64,000 nucleotides of DNA from Clostridium_I sp047718555 (GTDB taxonomy: Bacteria; Bacillota; Clostridia; Clostridiales; Clostridiaceae), in the NCBI RefSeq assembly GCF_047718555.1, contig NZ_JBDNRK010000005.1, positions 1 to 64,000 of the forward strand, given 5' to 3'. A program made the translations under genes and the position numbers. Each line of letters starts with the position of its first letter. Position 1 is the first letter of the stretch. Below the pieces are notes generated by a model. It ran no database searches and was not told the DNA's origin. It was given only the letters and a program-made list of their open reading frames with translations. Below, piece after piece: positions 56,905-64,000 of this stretch.

Positions 56905-58956
56905 TTACCGAATAGGACACGCTCCCCCTGTACATTCAGAATCGCCAATGTCGAACTCTTCGCCCTTTTCAAATTGTAGTAGCAACTCTGGATTAAAGTC
57001 TTTCATTTCTGCTACTCTGTTGTTATATTCTTCTTCTGTAATTGCTTCAAACGGTAATAGTTGGAAATAAGAATCGTCTAATGCTAAGAAAGATATTCCT
57101 ATACAGCTATCCCAGTTTTCATAAACCCATTCTTCTACAGCTTCCCACTCATGCTCTCTCACAGATACCGTAATACTTGCGTTGTGGCCAACATAGAAGT
57201 CCATGAACATTTTGTATATTTCTAATTGCTCTATCGCTGAAACATCATATTTTGTGCGACCTTCTGGAGCTTTAACAGGGAACTCAATTACATATGTCCT
57301 TGCATTTTCCCAAGTCTGCCCTACTTCTGGGTGTACTGGATATCCAAGGCTCAAACAAACTTTAGCCAGTGCGTCGTCTGCGTTAATTCTTATTCTCCTA
57401 ACATAATAAGCACTGTGGCTGAAATGTAGTCCAGAAGAAACCGTAGGAAGTAAGGATAATGTACCCTCTGGCTTAACAGTGGTAACCAGTAAAGACTTAT
57501 TCAATCCTAATTCCTCTGCTATATCATCTGCTCCCTTTCTTGCTCTATCTCTCATTAAATCAAGTAAATATTTTTGTGCGTTCTTATCCATGTTCACAGC
57601 ATTAACCATATCTTGCCATCCTGTTAAAGAAACTCCCAGTAATCTATCTCTATGAAGTTTATAATTCCATTCTGGTAACTCCAGCTCCACCAAAGTCATT
57701 CTGTAGGAAGCTCTAGCGTTCAATTCTTGTGTTCTAAGTAATGCTTCTAAATCCACTCTGCCATCCTTTACAAAAGCCATAACATTTATAGTTACTAGGT
57801 TACAAGTTTGCTGGTCGTCAAGTAATACCTCTCCGCAAGGATTAGTAAGCTTGAAGTTTTTATTTCTGGATAGAGCATTAGCACCATTGTAGAAAGCTGG
57901 CTCTCCACTGAAACGCATTTGCTCAAACTGCCAGTGCCAAAACTCTCTTGTAGGTTTTTTCCAGTGAATTATTGTATTGTTAGAAAGCTGTCTATGAATA
58001 ATATCAGTATCAACAACCCAGTTACCGTCTTTATCCTGTGTATATAAACCATTCTTAGCCTGTATACATTTAGTATCATCAGCACCAATCATTCCTATTT
58101 CAGCACTTCTTCTTACTCCCCCAACAACCACATTCTCTGCTATGATATTGGCGAAATCTAACATATCTATAGATTCTACTGGAGCTATCTCTACCCCATC
58201 TGTAAATCTACTTTGGATTACCTTGTTAATCTTTATGAACATATTTAAAAGTGAATTATGTCCAGAAGCAGTACCGCCAAATCTCTTTAGCCTTTCGCCC
58301 TTTGGTCTTACAGAATCATAGTCCATAGTAATCTGTACTACCTTTCTGTATTCCTTTTTGGTAAGTAAATCAAAATAGAATCCAAGAGCCTGTGTCCATC
58401 CTTCCTTACTATCTCCGACATGAATTACCGCTTTTGCTCCCTGTTCTTTGAATATAAGGCTTGTACTCTCTGCTCTTTTATCTCTAGCTTTTGGCTTGTA
58501 CTTCTTATGTTTTAATGTCACTTTTCTAAGCTGTGGTAAGTGTGATATGTCCTCTTCCTGTAATACTCTGAATCCAGCTCCAGTTCCAACCATAAGAGCA
58601 TAAAATAATTCCTGTAGCTTCTCATATTTATTAAGTACAATTCCAGAACAATTGAAGTTAGCTAATGGGTGGTCGCTTACTGCTTCCGTTCCCCCTATCC
58701 AGAAAGTTCTTCCAGATAAGAAACATCTAAGATTTACCACATTGTCGAATAGCTCTTCTGCTTCTTCTCTTGTACAATTTTTATCTAAAGAGCAATTATA
58801 CTCTACAGCTCTTCTAGCAGTTTCTACCCAAGTTTCCCTTCTGCCTTTTTCTGGTAGCCATCTTGAATATGTTCTGTAATAAACAAAAGAGCCTAGTGGT
58901 TTCATTGCTTCTAATCCCTCATATTTTCCTATAAATTCATCTGTTAATAATCTCAT
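56905..58956 (-). CDS. nrdJ: adenosylcobalamin-dependent (class II) ribonucleoside-triphosphate reductase
   Basis: 683 residues, monomeric Lactobacillus leichmannii RTPR type. The catalytic pieces are FNCSG (first redox Cys), NPCGE with the thiyl-radical Cys and Glu, CNLVTINV (second redox Cys), and the C-terminal ECTGGACPIR redox pair. It makes dNTPs from NTPs and works with or without oxygen, but needs host or imported cobalamin. It ends its operon at a strong terminator. Slightly shorter than the 739-residue reference. Confidence 0.93.
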   Translation of the reverse strand: MRLLTDEFIGKYEGLEAMKPLGSFVYYRTYSRWLPEKGRRETWVETARRAVEYNCSLDKNCTREEAEELFDNVVNLRCFLSGRTFWIGGTEAVSDHPLANFNCSGIVLNKYEKLQELFYALMVGTGAGFRVLQEEDISHLPQLRKVTLKHKKYKPKARDKRAESTSLIFKEQGAKAVIHVGDSKEGWTQALGFYFDLLTKKEYRKVVQITMDYDSVRPKGERLKRFGGTASGHNSLLNMFIKINKVIQSRFTDGVEIAPVESIDMLDFANIIAENVVVGGVRRSAEIGMIGADDTKCIQAKNGLYTQDKDGNWVVDTDIIHRQLSNNTIIHWKKPTREFWHWQFEQMRFSGEPAFYNGANALSRNKNFKLTNPCGEVLLDDQQTCNLVTINVMAFVKDGRVDLEALLRTQELNARASYRMTLVELELPEWNYKLHRDRLLGVSLTGWQDMVNAVNMDKNAQKYLLDLMRDRARKGADDIAEELGLNKSLLVTTVKPEGTLSLLPTVSSGLHFSHSAYYVRRIRINADDALAKVCLSLGYPVHPEVGQTWENARTYVIEFPVKAPEGRTKYDVSAIEQLEIYKMFMDFYVGHNASITVSVREHEWEAVEEWVYENWDSCIGISFLALDDSYFQLLPFEAITEEEYNNRVAEMKDFNPELLLQFEKGEEFDIGDSECTGGACPIR

Positions 58957-59048
58957 TTTTTTCTAGCTTCCTCCCAGTAATTAAATTTTGAACCCAGCTA
59001 CTTAATTCACTGGGTATTTTATAGTCCTACATATTCCTTCTTTAACAA

Positions 59049-59273
59049 CTAAAAATTTTCATCATCTTCCTGTTTGTAGTCGTCCAAGTCATGCTCTAAA
59101 TGTTTTATCTGTTCGTTTAGTTCAGCAATTCTACCGCCAAGAAATCCTAGTTCATGTGGGCTGTGTGACCTATCTTCCATACCGTAGATTAAATCCTTTA
59201 TTTCTGCTCTCATTTCTGCTATTCTGTATCTTAAATAGTCCCCTACATTCATCTGGTAAAAACCTTTAGCCAT
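59049..59273 (-). CDS. small charged coiled-coil protein
   Basis: 74 residues, helical, ending in an acidic tail (DDYKQEDDENF). AAGGGGG site; overlaps its upstream neighbour by one base. No family recognised. About 90 bp with a CCCAG...CTGGG hairpin separate it from the reductase gene. Confidence 0.55.
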   Translation of the reverse strand: MAKGFYQMNVGDYLRYRIAEMRAEIKDLIYGMEDRSHSPHELGFLGGRIAELNEQIKHLEHDLDDYKQEDDENF

Positions 59274-59596
59274 TAAATCTCCCCCTTATACTTCAAAACT
59301 CCCTGTATGTTTCTTACTTTGTTAGCGTCAATCCCCGCCATTTCTGCCACAGCTCTATAAGAATGTCCTTGTTTTAATAGCCATGCAGATATAAAATATT
59401 CATCCGACCTAACATTCTTATTTAGAATCCCAGTAACATGACTGAATGAATTACCCCTTAGAACATTTACGGTATCCATGTATTTGTAGCCGAACCTCTC
59501 TGAAATATCCTTCTTCTTAATTCCTACACTGTTTAAGATTTGAATATATCTTGCTTCATAGGCATTAACACTTCTGTAAGGTATTATTAATTCCAT
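59273..59596 (-). CDS. putative DNA-binding protein with two helix-turn-helix segments
   Basis: 107 residues with two similar HTH-like stretches: YIQILNSVGIKKKDISERFGY and WLLKQGHSYRAVAEMAGIDA. First gene of the reductase operon, under element copy f, so it may regulate the phage nucleotide genes. AAGGGGG precedes the ATG. Confidence 0.55.
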   Translation of the reverse strand: MELIIPYRSVNAYEARYIQILNSVGIKKKDISERFGYKYMDTVNVLRGNSFSHVTGILNKNVRSDEYFISAWLLKQGHSYRAVAEMAGIDANKVRNIQGVLKYKGEI

Positions 59597-59628
59597 TTCT
59601 GTTCCCCCTTTGGTTTTGTTGTTACACT

Positions 59629-59660
59629 AATAATGAGCGGTATAAGATTCAATTGTGACT
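59629..59660 (-). promoter_or_regulatory. seven-fold phage element, copy f (ribonucleotide reductase operon)
   Basis: AGTCACAAT - 11 nt - CCGCTCATTATT then AGTGTAACA, 33 bp before the HTH gene. Confidence 0.8.
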
Positions 59661-59811
59661 TAATTGGTGGGGATAAAGAGAAGAAATAAAATATGTTAAA
59701 ATTTATGAAAATATATAATTTAATATAAAATAATGGTATGATTTGAAGAAGAGTTAATTCAGAATTGTAAAATAGAACGAAATAGAAAAGCCTTAAACGG
59801 AGATGAAGTTC

Positions 59812-60627
59812 ATGGAAAAAAAGAAGCAACATTATATACCACAGTTTTATTTGAATTATTTTACTGACCCTTTGATACCAATTATGTATGCTCCTTATGT
59901 ATGGGTTTATGATAGAACCGATAAATCTATTAAAAAGAAATCACCTAAAAATATAGCTTACGAGAATGGGTATAATAATATTATGGACAAGGATGGTAAT
60001 GTTTCCTCTATTGTTGAAGACCAATTCCAAGAGATTGAAGATAATACATCAAAAATATATAGAAAAATTATAAAATTAAAATATATATCAAGAAGTGAGC
60101 GACTAACACTTGCTAAGTTTGTATTTTCTATGTTGGAAAGAGTACCTAGGTTTCGTGCTATGTGTAAATTTGCTATTGAAAGTGGGTATGCAGATAAATT
60201 TATGAATGAAGATGATAACTTAGAAAACAAATCATCAAAGCTTATGATGGATTCTGTTATTAGGGCAACACATGGGGTAAGTCATTTACTATTAAGAATG
60301 GATTGGTCATTATTAATTGCACCAAACGGAGCAAATTTCATAACATCTGATAATCCAGTTGTCGTAAGAAATCCTAAGGAAGTAAATTTATTGATGTGTG
60401 GTATTAGTAGTAGTCCAGAGGTCATAGTTACTTTCCCTTTAACTAGTAAGATTTGTTTATTCGGCTCATGGGGAAGGTACAGAAGCGTAGTTGAAAAAAT
60501 TAGTGTAGGTGAAGTTGAACACATAAATCTTGAAACTTTTATATATTCTAATAGATATTTATTTTCTAGTTCACAATACTTTCAAAAAGAAATATTAGAT
60601 TTAAACAATTTAATAAATGGCTCATAA
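59812..60627 (+). CDS. DUF4238 domain protein (moron-like)
   Basis: 271 residues starting KKQHYIPQFYLNYF, the DUF4238 signature. RMDWSLLIAPNGANFITSDNP and VIVTFPLTSKICLF are the conserved core with the TSDNP motif. It is rightward between two leftward operons, A+T-richer than its neighbours, and starts from an ATG with GGAG nine bases upstream, not the phage GGGGG site. This is the profile of a moron. The family is widespread and functionally uncharacterised; a role in phage exclusion is only a hypothesis. Confidence 0.8.
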   Translation: MEKKKQHYIPQFYLNYFTDPLIPIMYAPYVWVYDRTDKSIKKKSPKNIAYENGYNNIMDKDGNVSSIVEDQFQEIEDNTSKIYRKIIKLKYISRSERLTLAKFVFSMLERVPRFRAMCKFAIESGYADKFMNEDDNLENKSSKLMMDSVIRATHGVSHLLLRMDWSLLIAPNGANFITSDNPVVVRNPKEVNLLMCGISSSPEVIVTFPLTSKICLFGSWGRYRSVVEKISVGEVEHINLETFIYSNRYLFSSSQYFQKEILDLNNLINGS

Positions 60628-60791
60628 TTTATATATAGAGATTGAATTCCACATCAAAAGTGTTTGTTGTGCTTATGAATAGCATTTATTGATGTTTTTA
60701 TAAAAAAGTTAATTCATAATTTTCTATTTAACAGAATATATTAAAGAAGGAAAATATTACACACATAATAAATTCCTTCTCTAAACCTGTC

Positions 60792-61322
60792 CTATTCTAT
60801 ATATCCACCTTTTATAAACCATGCTATTCCTACTGCTACAGCGTCGGAGCAATCATCAGTATCAAATGTTAAATCTTTCTGTAGTTCCACCAAATGCTCT
60901 CTGACACCTTCCTCTACATCTGCCTTACTTGCTTTTCCATCCCCAGCTACAAGTCGCTTTACAGAAGTAGGAGCTATTTCATCTATCTTAGTTATTCCAG
61001 AATTTTCATATACCTTTAAGTCGGATACACCAACAACTCTGAAAAGAACTTGTGTTACATTTGCATATCTATTAAAACCTTTTTCCCTTACCACAGCTTC
61101 AATATCTGGATAATCTTTAAATATTCCAGCTATATCTTTTGCTATCCTGTCCAACCTTTCAGCATGGCTTAATTTTGGTCTATTTCCGCTTTTATTATCA
61201 GTGTAGCGTATTTCCTTTACTAATACTTTTCCGTTTGCTATATCCATCACAGCGTATGCTGGAAGTGACATTGATAAGTCCATTGCAAGTATTCTTTTAA
61301 TTGTTCTTTTCTTATTCGCCAC
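60792..61322 (-). CDS. RuvC-like Holliday junction resolvase
   Basis: About 176 residues with RNase H-fold acidic residues: LAMDLSMSLPAYAV (first Asp), AVVREKGF (Glu) and TDDCSDAVAVGI (C-terminal Asp pair). It should cut branched DNA before packaging. The GTG at 61,322 overlaps the upstream 59-residue gene's end. Last gene of the operon under element copy g. Confidence 0.85.
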   Translation of the reverse strand: MANKKRTIKRILAMDLSMSLPAYAVMDIANGKVLVKEIRYTDNKSGNRPKLSHAERLDRIAKDIAGIFKDYPDIEAVVREKGFNRYANVTQVLFRVVGVSDLKVYENSGITKIDEIAPTSVKRLVAGDGKASKADVEEGVREHLVELQKDLTFDTDDCSDAVAVGIAWFIKGGYIE

Positions 61323-61491
61323 TACAATCAGCACCGTTCACTTGAACCGCTCTAACCAAATAATAAACAGTGAATAATACTGATATACAAGCTCCTATAC
61401 CATAATCACCTTTAGCAAAATGTGTCAATCCATAACTCAAAGGTAATCCCATAACAAAAAGTTGTATTATAAAAACAAGTATTTCTAACAT
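61312..61491 (-). CDS. 59-residue two-span membrane protein
   Basis: MLEILVFIIQLFVMGLPLSY and GACISVLFTVYYLVRAV form two hydrophobic segments around a short Gly/Asp-containing loop. AAGGGGG precedes the ATG. Its stop overlaps the RuvC-like start, implying coupled translation. Function unknown. Confidence 0.65.
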   Translation of the reverse strand: MLEILVFIIQLFVMGLPLSYGLTHFAKGDYGIGACISVLFTVYYLVRAVQVNGADCSGE

Positions 61492-61503
61492 TTTATCTCC
61501 CCC

Positions 61504-61626
61504 TTAAAAAGTAAAAAATTCTATTATTAAACCGATAATCATTAATACAAATCCTACTATTGTGCCAATAACAATCATTGCTAACAAAACTAAAAATCCT
61601 ACTCCGATAAAACCAAGTAAGCTCAT
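61504..61626 (-). CDS. 40-residue membrane peptide
   Basis: MSLLGFIGVGFLVLLAMIVI and onward is almost entirely hydrophobic, two closely spaced spans. The ATG follows TTGGTGATA, a weak site, 10 bp after the nuclease stop. Function unknown; it pairs with the 59-residue membrane protein. Confidence 0.5.
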   Translation of the reverse strand: MSLLGFIGVGFLVLLAMIVIGTIVGFVLMIIGLIIEFFTF

Positions 61627-61635
61627 TATCACCAA

Positions 61636-62523
61636 CTATTTACCTCCCTCACACAGATATTTGTATGGACAAAATAAACATTTATCTGATTGCATTGGCG
61701 GTCTATTTTCTGCTTCAACTGCCTTGGTAACTTCTGCAAACTTGTCCAGTAATAATTCCTTTGCTTCATCTGTTGATTTATAATAAAATGTCCTAATATC
61801 TACTTTTGCTTCTGCTCCTTTAGTCCAACCATCTTTTGGTAGGCTCTCATACATCAACACAAATTCTTCAAGTCCAAACAGTAATGAATAAGCATTGCAC
61901 TGTTCTAAATGATATGGTGCTGGAGCTTTCATCTTGTAATGCCCAACTTGTCCTAATGTATTGCTCTTAGTTTTAAATTCAAACCCTATGTCAGTACCAT
62001 CCTTGTAAGTTAGTATCCCATCCATCATCCCCAGTATTGCGAACCTAGCCCCATTGTGTTCAAATATCTTATGTGTCTTTAAATTCTCTTCCCACATTGG
62101 TAGCCCATTCTCTGCAAGCTTTACTGTAAAGTCTGGATTCTTCATCAACATAGACATATATAATAGGTCACTCTGTGTGGCTTCGTGAACCGCTGTAGCG
62201 TTCCTTGTCCATCTTCTGTGGTATGGATACTTGTCCTCTTCAATCTGCTTCAATCTTAGAGCCTTAAAGAATAATTCCCTGTCACACTTTGAAGCTCCAG
62301 AAGGACTAAATACACACGGTACATCTGGTCTAGCTGGTCTGTTCTTCATGAACTCAATTTCCTGTTCCTTCTGTCTTAGTAAAACTGCTTCCACCCTTTT
62401 ATCTCCCCAATGTTCGGTTTCATGCCACTTATTAAATTGGTTAAACAGTCCCCCCGCTAAATCTTTGCTTCTCTGTGAAACTTCTGCTTCAACTTTTAAA
62501 TCTACTTTCTTTGCTAATCCCAT
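61636..62523 (-). CDS. Cas4/RecB-like PD-(D/E)XK nuclease with Fe-S cluster motif
   Basis: 295 residues. Nuclease motifs include the Asp in GMMDGILTYKDG and IGFEFKTKS (E-x-K). Four Cys for an iron-sulfur cluster are in place: SKCDRELFF near the start and DKCLFCPYKYLCEGG at the end, the Cas4/AddB layout. It probably processes DNA ends in phage recombination. AAAGGAG precedes the ATG. First gene after element copy g, with a RuvC-like resolvase in the same operon. Confidence 0.88.
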   Translation of the reverse strand: MGLAKKVDLKVEAEVSQRSKDLAGGLFNQFNKWHETEHWGDKRVEAVLLRQKEQEIEFMKNRPARPDVPCVFSPSGASKCDRELFFKALRLKQIEEDKYPYHRRWTRNATAVHEATQSDLLYMSMLMKNPDFTVKLAENGLPMWEENLKTHKIFEHNGARFAILGMMDGILTYKDGTDIGFEFKTKSNTLGQVGHYKMKAPAPYHLEQCNAYSLLFGLEEFVLMYESLPKDGWTKGAEAKVDIRTFYYKSTDEAKELLLDKFAEVTKAVEAENRPPMQSDKCLFCPYKYLCEGGK

Positions 62524-62568
62524 GTAAGCAACTCCTTTCTAAAATGCGTAAGTGAATAACCCTACATA

Positions 62569-62600
62569 AATAATGAGCGGGTACTTCCCAATTTGTGACA
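62569..62600 (-). promoter_or_regulatory. seven-fold phage element, copy g (nuclease/resolvase operon)
   Basis: TGTCACAAA - 11 nt - CCGCTCATTATT then TATGTAGGG, 46 bp before the nuclease gene. Confidence 0.8.
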
Positions 62601-62603
62601 AAA

Positions 62604-62640
62604 TAAAAGAAGAGAGCTGTTAAACTCTCTCCTGTGTATT
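62604..62640 (-). terminator. terminator of the SSB operon
   Basis: GAGAGAGT-TTAACA-GCTCTCTTC followed by TTTTATTTT on the minus strand. Confidence 0.75.
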
Positions 62641-62647
62641 GCTTTTA

Positions 62648-63325
62648 TTAAAATGCTGGGTCAACATCATCTGCTGGCGGTGTATTATTTGTTGGAGCTT
62701 CTTCCCCCTCTGGTGTGTAATCTGGGAAGTATTCTTTAACTGGGAATCCAGCTTCATCTAATACCCTTATCATTAAATCCCTAGTTCTTGGTACTAACAC
62801 ACTTTCAAAGAACTTCATGTTTACTTCAACACCATCAAAAGCGTCAAACTTCTCTTGGTCGTCACCTTTCATTTTTAAGATTGGATTTAACTTATAAGAA
62901 GTATCTGTTTTGTTGCCTGTTCTTTTGAAGTTGAAAGCTATATCGTTTATGTCGTCTGCATATTCTTCAATCTGTGCTATAAGGTCTTTAGCTTGGTTTT
63001 TGGAGCAATCCCATACTCTTATTTGCCCTTTGTCTAAGTCTGCAAAAGCGAATACATACCTCTTTCTTGCATATAAACCGTCGAATCCTTCTACACCAGA
63101 TTTACTTGCTACACAGTTTGGACATTCTTCCCCAAGTGGTGCTACACAAGGCTGTGTGTAAACTTTATGCTCAAAACTACTGTGAGCCTTATATTCTACA
63201 TAATCTGTAAGCCCTAATACTCTTACCTTAACTGAATCCTTGTCTTTTAGTCTTATGAATACTGTCTTTAAATCTACATTACCTCCGAAATTGATATCAT
63301 TGCCTTTTCCTGTTATTAATGACAT
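62648..63325 (-). CDS. gp32-like single-stranded DNA-binding protein
   Basis: 225 residues. An OB-fold core carries a zinc motif like that of T4 gp32: a His in HSSFEHKVY and Cys in QPCVAPLGEECPNC. The aromatic, basic strands YARKRYVFAFADL follow. The C-terminal ~25 residues are acidic and Pro-rich (EEAPTNNTPPADDVDPAF), the usual protein-interaction tail. AGGAGG precedes the ATG. It lies upstream of the recombination genes. Confidence 0.82.
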   Translation of the reverse strand: MSLITGKGNDINFGGNVDLKTVFIRLKDKDSVKVRVLGLTDYVEYKAHSSFEHKVYTQPCVAPLGEECPNCVASKSGVEGFDGLYARKRYVFAFADLDKGQIRVWDCSKNQAKDLIAQIEEYADDINDIAFNFKRTGNKTDTSYKLNPILKMKGDDQEKFDAFDGVEVNMKFFESVLVPRTRDLMIRVLDEAGFPVKEYFPDYTPEGEEAPTNNTPPADDVDPAF

Positions 63326-63365
63326 TTGACATTCCTCCTATTTTTATCTGTTTTTTTGTTGCAAT

Positions 63366-63980
63366 CTATATACAAACACCAATTTTTTGTAGGTGTGCTT
63401 GTAATCTTTGTTTAGCTCTCTGTACTTTTTTTCTTTCTGTAGCTGTGTATTTTCCAAATAACCTAGCGAAAGCTTCATTTCTTTCTTTTTGACCTTGTAC
63501 ATCAATGAGAATAGCAATAACTTGTCCTTCTTTATCAGTAGCAATGAACTCTTCTATTACTGTAAGTGTGTCTGGTATTTCATCCACTGAATCATCTAAT
63601 TCGCAAGTTGGATTAATTTTTTCACTCTCGAATAGTAGGTCGTAATTGTCTGCCTTTAATGTCGCAAGTGTCTTTTTAGCCATATCTAAGTTTCTCTGAC
63701 TTTTTAACCAAGCTATTGAAAAGAACTTAAATCTTGCTGTGAAGTCCCCCATAGCTTTGTTGTAACCTTTAATGGAATGTGTAACTCCCTCAAAGACTAT
63801 CCTAGAATTGTAATCATCCTCGTTTATTTTTAAGTCGCTAATGTCATTGTTTCTTATGAAGTAGTCAGTCAACTTAGGTACTAAGGGTAATAATTCATTT
63901 ACCAAGTCTGTATATGCAAATTGCTTTTCAGTGTCGCTTAATACCTCATTTGAAAGTTTGTGAGCTAAGTTATTTACCAT
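63366..63980 (-). CDS. divergent sigma-factor-like protein (5' end may lie outside the window)
   Basis: 204 residues from the first in-window ATG. Residues ~50-100 resemble sigma region 2: an acidic DDYNSRIVFEG stretch then DFTARFKFFSIAWLKSQRN, similar to the FxTYA-x-WIR-x-A stretch. The C-terminal ~55 residues resemble region 4: QKERNEAFARLFGKYTATERK then VQRAKQRLQAHL. No binding site precedes the ATG and the frame stays open to the window edge, so it may be longer. It is a candidate reader of the seven-fold element. Similarity is by eye and remote. Confidence 0.55.
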   Translation of the reverse strand: MVNNLAHKLSNEVLSDTEKQFAYTDLVNELLPLVPKLTDYFIRNNDISDLKINEDDYNSRIVFEGVTHSIKGYNKAMGDFTARFKFFSIAWLKSQRNLDMAKKTLATLKADNYDLLFESEKINPTCELDDSVDEIPDTLTVIEEFIATDKEGQVIAILIDVQGQKERNEAFARLFGKYTATERKKVQRAKQRLQAHLQKIGVCI

Positions 63981-64000
63981 TTCTTTGTTTAAATTTGTCA

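Noticed and set aside
63344..63544. 66-codon leftward frame near the right end
   Set aside because: Overlaps the sigma-like gene in another frame and is Lys/Leu low complexity.

Overview
The window is low-GC Firmicute DNA, most likely from a Clostridium or close relative. The evidence is A+T-rich codon use, AGGAGG ribosome binding sites, a T-box-controlled acetolactate synthase operon and U-tract terminators. Species cannot be fixed from the sequence alone.

Layout. (1) Bases 1 to about 11,700 are ordinary chromosome: a nitroreductase, a UspA protein, ilvN-ilvB behind a T-box leader, an AAA ATPase, two surface or spore-type proteins of unknown role, and a three-gene FbpABC-like ABC importer. 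(2) A degenerate tRNA-Leu(CAG)-like sequence at 11,709-11,785, followed by two 19-bp direct repeats, marks the probable left attachment site of a prophage. The prophage fills the rest of the window and runs past its right edge, so more than 52 kb is present and no tyrosine integrase is seen. (3) From 12.0 to 32.9 kb lies the leftward late module. In transcription order it is: large terminase, SPP1-like portal, minor head protein, scaffold, major capsid, connectors, major tail protein, frameshifted tail chaperone, tape measure, Dit, Tal, holin pair, BppU, a GH25-bearing fibre, and an amidase endolysin beside a repressor. (4) From 32.9 to 38.9 kb an unusual block separates large from small terminase: a small serine recombinase, cadC-cadA cadmium efflux, a His/Asn/Arg-rich peptide coupled to a Hanks-type kinase, and a methyltransferase. 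(5) From 38.9 to 40.9 kb are a frameshifted structural gene, an A+T-rich repeat-laden stretch and the small terminase. (6) From 41.0 to 44.4 kb is an early block of small genes including ArdA antirestriction and Gp88. (7) From 44.4 to 45.4 kb is a non-coding region with a candidate structured RNA, a perfect DnaA box, a 28-nt alternating purine/pyrimidine run and iteron-like repeats. (8) From 45.4 to 64 kb is a replication and nucleotide-metabolism region: dNMP kinase, family A DNA polymerase, SNase-like protein, ThyX-like protein, dUTPase, class II ribonucleotide reductase, RuvC-like resolvase, Cas4-like nuclease, gp32-like SSB and a sigma-like protein.

The most interesting signal is in region 8. 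Seven copies of one bipartite element, GTCACAAA - fixed 11-nt gap - CCGCTCATTATT on the minus strand, sit 15-50 bp upstream of the first gene of each of seven successive operons. Spacing never varies. This looks like a dedicated phage promoter or operator class that coordinates the replication and nucleotide genes. Two candidate partners are encoded nearby: a divergent sigma-like protein (63,366-63,980) and an XRE repressor (47,501-47,896) whose own promoter overlaps one copy. A second family of three operator-like sites (TATAGCGTATAAGTGT) overlaps the promoters of the early block and lies in front of the recombinase.

Start sites were chosen by Shine-Dalgarno spacing. At least 21 phage genes use a GGGGG-type site, which the chromosomal and cadmium-block genes do not.
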